DNA of 64,000 nucleotides from CAYVQZ01 sp964453435 (GTDB taxonomy: Bacteria; Abyssobacteria; SURF-5): contig CAYVQZ010000009.1 of assembly GCA_964453435.1 (NCBI GenBank), positions 1 to 64,000 of the forward strand, written 5' to 3'. The translations under genes and the position numbers were made by a program. The notes under the pieces were generated by a model that made no database searches, was not told where the DNA came from, and worked only from the letters and a program-made list of their open reading frames with translations. This document shows, piece by piece, positions 1-8,179 of the stretch. Every line of letters starts with the position of its first letter. Within the stretch, counting starts at the first letter, position 1.

Positions 1-525
1 GAGCTTAGCAAGAAATTCAACCTTTTGAAGGGCCGGGACTTCCGCGCTTCCGTGCGGCGCATACAGCGGCATAACATACTGGTTGCGGGTTCTTTCATCA
101 TCGGTTTGGACGTAGATGGACCGGGCATCGGCAAACATATCGCCGATGTGGCGAGCCAGTATGGAGTGGACAATCTCAACGTGTTGTTTCTGACCCCTTT
201 GCCCGGGACACGCCTGTGGGACCAGATGAAATCAGATGACCGCATCATCCTCGATGCGTTCCCGGAAGACTGGAAATACTATACGCTGACCTTCCCGGTG
301 ATCCGCTTTAAGGATTTGTCTCTGGACGGCATAATCCAAGAAATGGTCTCCTGCAACCGAAACTTCTATTCCATACCGCACATTCTGCGCAGGGTGTGCG
401 GCAGCTTGTGGCAACGCCGCAGGCCACTTATCAACTTGCTAGGCAATCTCTCGCACAGAAGCAACATCAGTGTGGACTGCAAGGCATACGCGGACTTCAA
501 GCGTCAACAGGGCAATCAATGTTGA
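1..525 (+). CDS. Radical SAM protein, C-terminal part (5' end outside window)
   Basis: The frame is open from base 1 and ends with TGA at 523-525, giving 174 visible residues. The stretch GSFIIGLDVDGPG followed by a helix and FLTPLPGTRLWDQM matches the end of the TIM barrel in B12-binding/radical SAM proteins, where a GF(I/V)xGxD strand and a TPxPGTxL motif are typical. The tail resembles the DUF4070 extension of that class. The CxxxCxxC cluster motif and the substrate-defining N-terminus lie upstream of the window, so the reaction cannot be named. A patatin-like gene follows after a gap of about 150 bp on the same strand, so the two may be co-transcribed. The class is fairly sure; the exact role is unknown. 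Confidence 0.72.
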   Translation, partial: ELSKKFNLLKGRDFRASVRRIQRHNILVAGSFIIGLDVDGPGIGKHIADVASQYGVDNLNVLFLTPLPGTRLWDQMKSDDRIILDAFPEDWKYYTLTFPVIRFKDLSLDGIIQEMVSCNRNFYSIPHILRRVCGSLWQRRRPLINLLGNLSHRSNISVDCKAYADFKRQQGNQC

Positions 526-673
526 GGTTCAGCGCCTGTGTGGAAAGACCGGTCGGGCTGACAAGTGGATTTCTTCGCAGAAGCCGGACAAAGGAGCCAT
601 ATCGTGTATATACAGAGAAATTTTCAGAACTTTGGGCGATGGTATCTCAAAAGGGTCTGGTGAACTGCATTTG

Positions 674-1540
674 ATGAACCACAAAACATGTATTGTGGCC
701 CAGGGAGGCGGACTGCGAGCCAGTTACGGAGTGGGCGTTGTTAAGGCGCTAATCGAGGAGTTTCACATAACCTCCGTCGACATAGCAATAGCCACCTCGG
801 GCAGCGCCGGTACTTTGGCCTACTATGTCACCCAGCAATTCGACTCTATCATAAACATTTGGAGTAACTTGCTCTCAACGTGGAGATTTCTGAGTTTCAG
901 GAATGTTCTCTTCGGAAATCCCGTCTTGAACATTGATTACTTGATTGATGTTGTTTTCAAACAGCAGGATAGATTGGATGTCAACGCCTTGAAGTACAAG
1001 GCCACCGAATTATTTATTCCTGTCACTAATTATCAAACAGGCGAGGCAAAATACTTTTCGCAACATGACGATGTTGATTTCTTCGAAGTCTTAAGAGCCA
1101 CGAAAGCGGCAGAGGTTTCCTATGGAAGACCGGTGAAAATCGCCGGGCAAGAATATGTCGATGGGGCGCTCTCGGCGCCCATTGGCATCACAAAGGCCAT
1201 TGATACCGGGGCCTCCGACATCATCGTGATTTCCACACGTCCCAAAGGGTTCAGACGTTCGCGCTCTATATTGGAACGCACCATAACAGGATTATTTACG
1301 AGAGGCTTCCCCCAGAGTTTGAGGCAGAGAATTGAAAGCTATCCTGAGACGTATAACTCTGTCATGGATGTCATAGAGAAAGAGATGGAGATAAACGAAC
1401 GCAATATTGTGCTTATTCAACCCGAGTCCACGGTAGCCGCTGGCGCACTTGACAATTCGAGAGGAAGCCTGGTTCGCTCTATCGAGCAAGGATATGCTGA
1501 CGCGTGTCGACATGAAGAGCTGAATTCATTCGGCAAATGA
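674..1540 (+). CDS. Patatin-like phospholipase / acyl hydrolase
   Basis: This is a protein of 288 residues if it starts at ATG 674. The open frame reaches back to 470, but homology to patatins begins directly after this ATG. The oxyanion loop QGGGLRASYG is at residues 10-19. The nucleophile elbow reads SGSAG (residues 40-44, Ser42) where most patatins have GxSxG, so the first glycine is replaced. The catalytic aspartate lies in VDGA (Asp161), completing the Ser-Asp dyad. No signal peptide is visible, so the protein is probably cytosolic or membrane-associated and would hydrolyse acyl esters of lipids. The Shine-Dalgarno sequence is weak. The family is clear; the substrate is not. Confidence 0.83.
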   Translation: MNHKTCIVAQGGGLRASYGVGVVKALIEEFHITSVDIAIATSGSAGTLAYYVTQQFDSIINIWSNLLSTWRFLSFRNVLFGNPVLNIDYLIDVVFKQQDRLDVNALKYKATELFIPVTNYQTGEAKYFSQHDDVDFFEVLRATKAAEVSYGRPVKIAGQEYVDGALSAPIGITKAIDTGASDIIVISTRPKGFRRSRSILERTITGLFTRGFPQSLRQRIESYPETYNSVMDVIEKEMEINERNIVLIQPESTVAAGALDNSRGSLVRSIEQGYADACRHEELNSFGK

Positions 1541-1659
1541 CCTTGTCCGGACTTCCGCTTTTTGAGACTCCCGAAAGAGAAGGTTCTGCACATCCGATCA
1601 TTTAAATGTCGTTGGCGACGAGTCAAAAACGCGTTTCCAACTCAGGACGCCTTAGAACC

Positions 1660-2180
1660 TAGCGCATACTCCGCTCTCGACCGGCAAAACCTGGAAATGG
1701 AAAACACAAAGCATTTTTACTGTCCGTCCGCATCCGACACCCCAGAATGTAATCGAATGGGGCGCCCTTGTGTTCCGCAAGCAGCTTCACCGTGTCTTTG
1801 CTCAGCATCGCCCGGTCCGCCACCACGCTTGTCCGATGAATCCGAAACCTTCCCCTCAATTTCTCTATGGCATGCTCAAACGCCCTTATGGGAGCCGTGT
1901 TCCCGGGCAGAATCCCCCATGCCACAGGCCAGCCCCTCCGGTCCACCGCCACACACACAATCATCTGCGGCAGGTCGGGCCGGCGGTCCCGGCTGAAGCC
2001 CCTTCTGGCGTATTCGCTCTTCTCCGAACGACACACATACGTCGAGGTCGTGTCCAAGAACACCCTGTCCAAATCCTGCGTGAACAGGTCTCGGTCACCG
2101 CAACAATGTTTTTCTCGAAATTCGGACAGGAGGTGGAACTGCGGGAAATCCTCAAAGGCGAAACGGCCGAGGCAAAGCGC
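1660..2180 (-). pseudogene. Remnant of an IS1634-type DDE transposase
   Basis: The frame encodes RVFLDTTSTYV, GFSRDRRPDLPQM, WGILPGNTAP and TSVVADRAM in order. These are blocks of the IS1634/IS4-like transposase core, with the first catalytic Asp in LDTTS and the second in VADR. Reading ends soon after ILGCRMR, before the third catalytic residue (Glu), and the usual N-terminal third is missing. The open frame continues upstream to 2327 only because it runs through intergenic repeat sequence; those 40-50 residues are not transposase. No terminal inverted repeats or intact partner are visible. This is a decayed, non-functional insertion. Confidence 0.75.
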
Positions 2181-2229
2181 CTCTGACCCCCGCAAGGTTG
2201 CGGGAGAAGTTAAACGGAGTCGGTGACAC

Positions 2230-2256
2230 TGTCCGATAATTGCTTGCGAAGGGGGC
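2230..2256. repeat. Dispersed repeat, class B half-element
   Basis: The stretch starts TGTCCGATAATTGCTTGCGA and runs into a G tract. The core CCGATAATTGCTTGCGAAGG is identical at 58874-58893, and close relatives occur near 16075-16154 and 61087-61325. It sits between the transposase remnant and a class A hairpin, so the region is a composite of intergenic repeats. Confidence 0.7.
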
Positions 2257-2288
2257 GGTGAATCTGTCTCGCGTTTGTCCAGCGAAGA

Positions 2289-2332
2289 GGTTATTGGGGG
2301 ACACCATGCGGCATGGTGTCCCCCCAATAACC
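2289..2332. repeat. Class A palindromic hairpin repeat
   Basis: This is an inverted repeat with arms of about 21 bp (GGTTATTGGGGGACACCATG and its complement) around a very short loop. The right arm has one extra C. Near-identical copies lie at 38074-38118, and less perfect ones at 16240-16273 and 58803-58842. It lies about 25 bp past the stop of the zincin gene. No T-run follows, so it is not a standard Rho-independent terminator. Confidence 0.88.
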
Positions 2333-2356
2333 CGTATCAGCGTTTGCGGTATGGAT

Positions 2357-2728
2357 TCAATACCCCAGCTCGTGGAGTCGTTCGTCGTCGATTCCGAAGT
2401 GATGCGCGATTTCGTGAACCACCACCCGGCGCACTTCTTCCTCCAACTCCTCTTCGCTGTTTCCGAGCGATTGTATCGGCCCCTGAAAAATAGTGATTCT
2501 ATCAGGAAGGACGGCGCCGTAGCCCGTGTTTCTGTTGCCGAGCGGGACTCCCTCATACAGCCCGAGAAGCTCATAGCGGTTCCGCAAACCCATTTCCCGA
2601 AGAGTCTCCGGTGACGGCCACTGCTCGACGATGACCGCCACGTTCGTCATCGCTTCGGCGATATCAGGCGGGAGGCCATCGAGCGCGTCCGCGACAATCT
2701 CTTCAAATTTTTTTCGATTGAGCTTCAT
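2357..2728 (-). CDS. Metallopeptidase family protein (small zincin, DUF1025-like)
   Basis: A protein of 123 residues that carries a HExxHxxGxxD zinc site close to its C-terminus: HEIAHHFGIDD, with ligands His105, His109 and Asp115 and catalytic Glu106. This arrangement and the total length match the minimal MMP-like zincin family (PF06262), a cytosolic group whose substrates are not known. Its start codon overlaps the stop of the DUF2851 gene by four bases (ATGA, 2725-2728), which implies translational coupling. A class A hairpin follows the stop. The family is sure; the function is unknown. Confidence 0.85.
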   Translation of the reverse strand: MKLNRKKFEEIVADALDGLPPDIAEAMTNVAVIVEQWPSPETLREMGLRNRYELLGLYEGVPLGNRNTGYGAVLPDRITIFQGPIQSLGNSEEELEEEVRRVVVHEIAHHFGIDDERLHELGY

Positions 2729-4260
2729 CTGATTGACCGAAGGATTTTATCGCCGAGGTCTCCTCCCTGCAGGCCCGCCAACAATCCGCAGTTCTCGCAT
2801 GAGGGGTCCTCGCTGCACCAGTCGGAGAATAATTGCAGGAGGCCTTGCTGGGTCCGCGCGTTCCGGGCGACCCGCTGTTTCGGCGAGTTGCCGAACAACT
2901 TGTATTCCATCAAGCGAGTGACGTTATTCGGTGAAAGCGATGGAAGAGCGCGGAAAACCCGATGCGCCTTTTCTTCTTTCTCCATGTTCTCTTCCATGCG
3001 GGCGTGAAGCAGCCCCAGAGGAATAAAGGCATTCACCACGATGGTAAGCGCGCGGTCGCGCCCTATCAGGCCGACCGGCTTCCCGAGTTTCTTCCCGGCG
3101 ACGGAGTACCGATACGACCAGAATTCGTCATGCGTGTCGGTGAAGAACCGAACGCATCCCGTTCTCGCTTCTTTTTCATCGGATGCGAAGAGAAGCGACA
3201 GGATGGTCGGCCACAACCCCCGTTTATATGAACCCGCGACCACGTGGCTCGCGCCCGCAAGCCGTCGCTCGGGCAGGTTCGCCGGGCGCGCCGTCTTCTT
3301 TTTCCATTCAATCCCTGCCGTATCAACGCTCACGAAACCACGCTCGCTTCGAACCCGCTCCAATTCATTGACATAATCACGCGATTCCGGAGGCGCGCTC
3401 CCGTCGAGCGATTGCAGCAAGCCGGCCGCCGCAAAGAGCAGCGCCTGCGTAACGAGCGCTTTGTCTTCATCCTCGCCGCCGTTGTCAGTTGAAGTCGCCA
3501 GCCTTCGCAATTGTGGATATGGAAGTTTTCGAGCGAGCTGGGCGAACTGTTTGGAGTGAGCCTTGTATCCCATCCCCTCGAAAATCGCCGCATAGACGAT
3601 TTGGTCGAGTTCGTGTCTCTCCGCTTCATACCCAAACCGGCGCTGCTTGGCCAGCATTCTCGCGTCTCCCGCAATGGAGAGGAGATGAAGCGGAACCTCC
3701 GCCGGCGCCTGTTCGAAAAGTCGCTGGCATTTCCCCATGTTCTTCGCGCTGCCGTACGGATACTCATCGGTCCGAAGCGCGCTCTTCAGCAGCTTGAGGT
3801 CGTCCGTGAGGAGGTCCCACAGCACAACCTCGGGAATCTCCGTCCCGTGCCGCGTGACAGGCGGCTGCTGCCCGGATGCCCGGCTGCGCGGAAATAGAAT
3901 GACGTGCAAGACCACGTTGTCGTACCGCGGATCGTTCGAATGACCGTGTGAACGCCAGCTTGGAGAGTCGAGGTGAAGCTCGATGTCGCCCTTCAGCCGG
4001 CGACCGCCGATTGTCAATTCGGCGCGCCTGAAATCGGGGCCGCTCTCGAGGTTCCACGTGCCGGGCGAATGAACGACGACCGGCTTGCCATCGGTGGTTC
4101 GAAGTCCGGATTCGTCATACAGCCGGTCATACCATATACACCGGAACAGGCGTTCGCTTATGCGCTCTCTGTCAGGACCGAGCGAGTATTTCTGAACGAC
4201 GCGGTCGTGGAAAACGGGAACATTTTCAAACAGCCGAAAATATTCGTCGGAAAAAGGCAT
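2725..4260 (-). CDS. DUF2851 family protein
   Basis: A protein of 511 residues. The N-terminal third has the family hallmarks: SPGTWNLESGPDF, then GDIELHLDSPSWRSHGH, then YDNVVLHVILF, in the order and spacing known for DUF2851. The C-terminal end has a small Cys cluster (CSEDPSCENCG). DUF2851 proteins occur in Bacteroidetes, Chloroflexi and other groups and have no established role; the conserved acidic and His residues have suggested a nuclease-like fold, but that is inference. A good ribosome site (GGAGGAAC) precedes the ATG. The gene is coupled to the downstream zincin by an ATGA overlap, so the two probably act together. Confidence 0.8.
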   Translation of the reverse strand: MPFSDEYFRLFENVPVFHDRVVQKYSLGPDRERISERLFRCIWYDRLYDESGLRTTDGKPVVVHSPGTWNLESGPDFRRAELTIGGRRLKGDIELHLDSPSWRSHGHSNDPRYDNVVLHVILFPRSRASGQQPPVTRHGTEIPEVVLWDLLTDDLKLLKSALRTDEYPYGSAKNMGKCQRLFEQAPAEVPLHLLSIAGDARMLAKQRRFGYEAERHELDQIVYAAIFEGMGYKAHSKQFAQLARKLPYPQLRRLATSTDNGGEDEDKALVTQALLFAAAGLLQSLDGSAPPESRDYVNELERVRSERGFVSVDTAGIEWKKKTARPANLPERRLAGASHVVAGSYKRGLWPTILSLLFASDEKEARTGCVRFFTDTHDEFWSYRYSVAGKKLGKPVGLIGRDRALTIVVNAFIPLGLLHARMEENMEKEEKAHRVFRALPSLSPNNVTRLMEYKLFGNSPKQRVARNARTQQGLLQLFSDWCSEDPSCENCGLLAGLQGGDLGDKILRSIR

Positions 4261-4487
4261 CCGGTTCCTCCTTCGACACCGCTGCAGAATGACTATCCAT
4301 CAGCGTTGTCGCCCAATCGGCCTTCTTCTCGTATGCGCTTGAACACCCCACCGCCGCGTCACTCTGTCAAGCATAGCGATGAAGACCATTAATAATTTTC
4401 ATGACTTTTCGATTCGACATTTTTCGCTGCGCTCGGAATGACAGCGAGAAAGAATGGTGACGCCGGTCCGGGCAACACGCCCTATCG

Positions 4488-4563
4488 AGGCTGTCCCACG
4501 ATTGCCCAGTGAAGGGGACTGTCCCCGAAGCGGATACACTTCGCCATGAATCGGGAAACACTC
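4488..4563. repeat. Class C repeat (short copy)
   Basis: This copy starts with GGCTGTCCCACGATTG, has GGGGACTGTCCCCGAAGCG in the middle and ends with CATGAATCGGGAAACACTC. The same three blocks occur in the fuller copy at 40180-40301. It fills the last part of the gap between the DUF2851 gene and the MBL-fold gene. I see no gene in the rest of that gap (4261-4487). Confidence 0.7.
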
Positions 4564-4564
4564 T

Positions 4565-5560
4565 CTATCGCCCCGCTCCCTTACAGGCCACATAGCGTAT
4601 TATCCCCTGGCGCTCCGCTCTCCCGACCGCTCCCTCGGTTTCGAGTATGTCCAGATGGCCGACGGCCTCGGACATCGCCAGGTAAAGATGGTACGGGTCC
4701 ATGTCGGGAAACAAATGGTTGCACACCTCGTAAGCCGTTTTCGGTTCGCCGTCAAGAAATTCGAGAACCTTCCGCTTCCGGACTTCGTGGTGAATCTCGA
4801 TGCTCTCTATGATTTCACGAATGTCATGGATGATTTCGCCGTGACCGGTCAGCACCATGCCGATGTCGAAACCCTTCAAACGACGAAGCGTGGCGAGATA
4901 ATCGGCAAGACTGTGCTCGCGCGGCTTTGAAGTGTCCCTCGGAAGATTGATGAGGGGAACGGGGCTGATGTGTTTAAGGACGTTATCGGCGGAGAACAAG
5001 TCTTTCGTCTCCGGATCGTAGAGATTGATCATCCCGGGCGAGTGACCGGGACAATGAATCACATGCAACTTTCTGTGCGCAAACTCCAGAACGTCCCCGT
5101 CGTTCAACGGACGAGTGACATCCACCGGCTCCCGCAGGCGCTCAAAAATGGGATGGCGTGTCAAAATCCATACCAGCTCTTCCTCGGGCAGGCCGGACCG
5201 AAGGAGAAACTTCTCCGTTCGCTGCGAACGAGTGTCTGTCGGCGACGAATACCCTTCCCTGCTTTCGATGTCGTATATCTCGAGGGGGTGGGCGCAGACC
5301 TCCGGATTGCCTTCGGCGGCGATGGTCGCCATCAATCCGTAGTGGTCAAGGTGGGAGTGGGAAATCACCAGCCGTTCGATGTCGCCGAACGTATAGCCCA
5401 AGTCCGCCAACCCGCTGCGAAGCGCGTCCTCGGCCTCTTTCAATTTCAGCCCCGAATCGAACAGCGTAAGCGGTTCGTCCTCGATCAGGTATGTGTTGAT
5501 CGGGCCGACGTAGAACGGTGTGGGGGTCGGAATCTGGTGGATATGCTCGGATACCTTCAA
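4565..5560 (-). CDS. MBL-fold metallohydrolase
   Basis: The zinc-binding motif SHSHLDHYG (HxHxDH) follows a beta-rich N-terminus (FYVGPINTYLIED). Further ligands are in CPGHSPGM, LFSADNVL and VLTGHGE, which is the full metallo-beta-lactamase fold. The last 100 residues form a winged-helix-like tail (YEVCNHLFPD...LETEGAVGR) seen in LACTB2-like hydrolases. Probable activity is hydrolysis of a thioester, phosphodiester or similar bond in the cytosol. The open frame extends to 5707, but the upstream gene occupies that stretch. TTG 5560 places the start just before the family N-terminus (about 331 residues); the lack of a clear Shine-Dalgarno sequence leaves the start uncertain. Confidence 0.8.
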   Translation of the reverse strand: MKVSEHIHQIPTPTPFYVGPINTYLIEDEPLTLFDSGLKLKEAEDALRSGLADLGYTFGDIERLVISHSHLDHYGLMATIAAEGNPEVCAHPLEIYDIESREGYSSPTDTRSQRTEKFLLRSGLPEEELVWILTRHPIFERLREPVDVTRPLNDGDVLEFAHRKLHVIHCPGHSPGMINLYDPETKDLFSADNVLKHISPVPLINLPRDTSKPREHSLADYLATLRRLKGFDIGMVLTGHGEIIHDIREIIESIEIHHEVRKRKVLEFLDGEPKTAYEVCNHLFPDMDPYHLYLAMSEAVGHLDILETEGAVGRAERQGIIRYVACKGAGR

Positions 5561-5616
5561 AAGAAAAATGTTCGCTGATTTTGTTGCCAGGGCGTCGTTT
5601 TCGAAAACAATGTGGT

Positions 5617-6081
5617 TCAAGGAGTCACATAGCCCGTGCCGTTGCATGTGCCGCACGGGTACTCCGGCCGAAGCTTCGCCCTGCCGGTCCCCCCGCAGCG
5701 GGGGCACTTTTCCCGCTTTGTCACTTCATGGGTCGGATGCGCCAGATACTTGAAGTAGACGGTTCCGACAAGCATAAATGCGGCAAGCAGCAGCAGGAGA
5801 ATAAAATAGGTTTGGCGGCGCTGCACATTCTCGGCGGCTGCCGGTTCCCGAAGCATGCCCCACAGCGCGAACGCGGCTATGACCACCACGGCAACGAACG
5901 TGACATTGGTTGCGTCAAACGTGATGTGGTTGATAAGCGATTTCAGCGTCTCCCTGTCGATCCCGAGGCCGATGTAGAGCGTCAGCACGAAGAGAACCAC
6001 AACCGCGACCACGACGGTTGCAACAATCACATACCGCTTCAGGACGTCCTCTTCCTCGCCAGGCCTGTAATTATATGGCAT
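5617..6081 (-). CDS. Membrane protein with C-terminal DnaJ-type zinc motif
   Basis: A protein of 154 residues. Three hydrophobic segments (about residues 17-40, 60-78 and 90-110) are followed by a soluble tail with two CxxCxGxG units, CPRCGGTG and CGTCNGTG. This is half of the four-repeat zinc domain of DnaJ. The gene is divergent from dnaJ, sharing a 165 bp control region with it, so a link to protein folding at the membrane is plausible but is inference from context and motif. It ends just before the MBL-fold gene on the same strand. No named family was recognised. Confidence 0.7.
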   Translation of the reverse strand: MPYNYRPGEEEDVLKRYVIVATVVVAVVVLFVLTLYIGLGIDRETLKSLINHITFDATNVTFVAVVVIAAFALWGMLREPAAAENVQRRQTYFILLLLLAAFMLVGTVYFKYLAHPTHEVTKREKCPRCGGTGRAKLRPEYPCGTCNGTGYVTP

Positions 6082-6113
6082 TTCCTACTCCGTCGGGGGT
6101 ATCCCCAAAACAA

Positions 6114-6143
6114 ATATTATCACGGCTCCTTGAGCGTTTGCAA
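6114..6143 (-). promoter_or_regulatory. Promoter of the zinc-motif membrane protein gene
   Basis: On the minus strand, TTGCAA (6143-6138) and TAATAT (6119-6114) are 18 bp apart, about 35-60 bp upstream of the ATG at 6081. It faces away from dnaJ. Confidence 0.5.
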
Positions 6144-6196
6144 GCTTTCTCCCCTTGCTCACAACGTTCGACAAGCAATAAGGGATTATGTTATAT

Positions 6197-6202
6197 TATA
6201 AT
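6197..6202 (+). promoter_or_regulatory. Likely -10 box of dnaJ
   Basis: A perfect TATAAT lies 45 bp ahead of the dnaJ start. No good -35 box is present 16-18 bp upstream, and no CIRCE inverted repeat is visible in the gap, so heat control by HrcA is not supported here. Confidence 0.4.
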
Positions 6203-6246
6203 CACAATTTGCGTTTTCTGCACTATTTAGTGGAGGTGAATGTCGT

Positions 6247-7368
6247 TTGCCGCCAAAGGATTACTATCAGACCTTGGGCGTCTCAAAAAGTGCATCGGCC
6301 GACGAAATACGGACGGCTTATCGAAAGCTCGCCAAGAAATATCATCCCGACAAGAACCGCGGCGATAAGACGGCCGAGGAGAAATTCAAACAGGTCCAGG
6401 AAGCGTACGATGTCCTGGGAGACGAGAAGAAGCGCAAGCAGTATGACCAGATGCGTGACGGCAGCTTTGCCGGATTCGGCCCCGGCGGTTTCCAGGGCTT
6501 CCGAACCCAGCCGGGCGCCGGCGGGGCGGAATTCAAATTTGAAGACCTTTCGGGTTTCGGCGACCTCGGTGACCTCTTCAGCTCCATTTTCGGGGCTGGC
6601 GCAGGAGGACCGAGAGGGCGCCGGGGCGCACGTTTCGGCCCGATGAAGGGGGAAGACACCGCCGCGGAGATAGAAATACCGTTTGAGCAAGCCGTTTCGG
6701 GCGGAAAAACCACCTTCCAGATAAACCGGGAAGAAGAATGCGCCAAGTGCGGCGGCAGCGGAGCCGAACCCGGCTCCGGCACGCAGACGTGCCCAACCTG
6801 CCAGGGTCGGGGAAACGTCGCGAGCAGCCAAGGCGCTTTCTCTATCAGTCGGCCGTGTCCCAACTGCCTCGGACGCGGAGTCGTCGGGGGTCGGGCATGC
6901 ACAAGCTGCGGCGGAACCGGCGCTGTCACCCAGACGCGTTCTATCGCGGTGAATATCCCCGCCGGCGTGGGAAACGGCTCAAAAATTCGAGTGGCCGGAC
7001 AGGGGCAAAAGGGGGTCGCGGGTGGCCCGCCGGGCGACTTGATCCTTACCATTCGAGTGAGAAAGCATCCGAAATTCACGAGAAAAGGCAGCAATATCTT
7101 CTCGGAGGTCTCTATTAATCTCGCCCAGGCCGTGCTCGGAACCACCGTGAAAGTGGAAACAATCGATGGCCTCATGAATCTTCGCATACCGCCCGGCATT
7201 CAGCCAGGCAAAAAACTGAGGCTCAAGGGAAGGGGAGTCAAAAAGGTCGGCGCAAGCGGCAGAGGCGACCATATTGTCACCGTGAACGTCGAGATACCGG
7301 ATTCGCTCAGCGAATCCGAGCGCAAAGCATTTATCGACTTTGCCGAAACCGCAAAGCTCGCTCATTAA
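6247..7368 (+). CDS. dnaJ: Molecular chaperone DnaJ (type I J-protein)
   Basis: A protein of 373 residues that stimulates the ATPase of DnaK and delivers unfolded clients. The J domain is at residues 5-70 with HPD at 33-35. A Gly/Phe-rich linker follows, then four CxxCxGxG units (CAKCGGSG, CPTCQGRG, CPNCLGRG, CTSCGGTG), then the C-terminal substrate-binding domains ending near the usual length. The start is TTG 6247: a strong GGAGGTG (6232-6238) lies 8 bases upstream, while the nearby ATG at 6240 is in another frame. dnaK and grpE are not in the window. The next gene, a site-2 protease, starts 27 bp later and is probably co-transcribed. Confidence 0.93.
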   Translation: MPPKDYYQTLGVSKSASADEIRTAYRKLAKKYHPDKNRGDKTAEEKFKQVQEAYDVLGDEKKRKQYDQMRDGSFAGFGPGGFQGFRTQPGAGGAEFKFEDLSGFGDLGDLFSSIFGAGAGGPRGRRGARFGPMKGEDTAAEIEIPFEQAVSGGKTTFQINREEECAKCGGSGAEPGSGTQTCPTCQGRGNVASSQGAFSISRPCPNCLGRGVVGGRACTSCGGTGAVTQTRSIAVNIPAGVGNGSKIRVAGQGQKGVAGGPPGDLILTIRVRKHPKFTRKGSNIFSEVSINLAQAVLGTTVKVETIDGLMNLRIPPGIQPGKKLRLKGRGVKKVGASGRGDHIVTVNVEIPDSLSESERKAFIDFAETAKLAH

Positions 7369-7395
7369 TCTTGGAGGGGAGGGCACCCCAACAGA

Positions 7396-8031
7396 ATGGA
7401 TATAACTTCTCTCGTAGTCCTGTATATTGTGCTCCTGTTTTCGTGTTGTGTCCACGAATTCGCACATGCGTGGACGGCAAACGCATGTGGTGACGATACC
7501 GCAAGGCTGTCGGGGCGAATGACGCTGAATCCTGCAGCGCATATCGACCCGGTGGGAACCGTGATTTTCCCCTTGCTGGCCATCGCAACCGGCGTGCACT
7601 TCCTCTTCGGTTGGGCAAAACCGGTGCCGGTGAACCCTGCCCGCTTTCAGAACTACCGGCGCGACGACATTATCGTGTCGCTCGCGGGCATCGGGAGCAA
7701 CCTCCTTCTCGCTCTCATTGCCGCAACAACGCTGCGCTCCATCTATATGTTCGGGGCTTTCGAACTTGCCGGACCCATCGTTTTTATACTGCGCAGACTG
7801 ATGCTGATCAATGTGGTGCTGGCGGTGTTCAACCTCATACCGATTCCGCCGCTGGACGGTTCGCACGTGCTGTATCATTTCCTCCCGATCCAAGCCGCCT
7901 GGCAACTGAAGAAGCTCGAACAGTACGGTTTCATAATCCTGATCCTGTTTCTTTTCACGGGCATATTCGAATCGATTCTGATTGTGCCCCTGCAAATCTT
8001 CATGCGCATCGCCGGACCACTGGGATTCTGA
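7396..8031 (+). CDS. Site-2 protease family protein (M50B-like)
   Basis: A polytopic membrane zinc protease of 211 residues. The first transmembrane helix holds HEFAH (His20, Glu21, His24), and the third metal ligand sits in NLIPIPPLDGS, the conserved NPxPPLDG-type motif of the family. No PDZ domain is present, so it belongs to the short group that is common in bacteria and archaea and whose substrates are largely unknown. AGGGGAGGG about a dozen bases upstream is a strong ribosome site. It sits between dnaJ and an Rrf2 regulator, but nothing in the sequence shows its target. Confidence 0.88.
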   Translation: MDITSLVVLYIVLLFSCCVHEFAHAWTANACGDDTARLSGRMTLNPAAHIDPVGTVIFPLLAIATGVHFLFGWAKPVPVNPARFQNYRRDDIIVSLAGIGSNLLLALIAATTLRSIYMFGAFELAGPIVFILRRLMLINVVLAVFNLIPIPPLDGSHVLYHFLPIQAAWQLKKLEQYGFIILILFLFTGIFESILIVPLQIFMRIAGPLGF

Positions 8032-8114
8032 AAAAAGGAAGAAAGCTCACCCGGGCCTTTACATCGAGGCCGCAGCTTGGCATAATGATTTGTCCACTCC
8101 GCTTTCCCAGTCGT

Positions 8115-8143
8115 TTTACAATTGCCGGTTGTTTTGGCATACT
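8115..8143 (+). promoter_or_regulatory. Possible promoter of the Rrf2 regulator
   Basis: TTTACA (8115-8120) and CATACT (8138-8143) are 17 bp apart and end 36 bp before the start codon. The match is moderate (5/6 and 4/6). Confidence 0.4.
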
Positions 8144-8179
8144 ATATTGGTTGTCGCTTCAGATATAGGGGGAAAGGAT

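Noticed and set aside
2181..2327. N-terminal extension of the transposase remnant
   Set aside because: These codons are the translation of class A and B repeats; there is no similarity to transposase.
2289..2332. Hairpin read as a Rho-independent terminator of the zincin gene
   Set aside because: No T-run follows on either strand, and copies elsewhere lie in gaps between divergent promoters.
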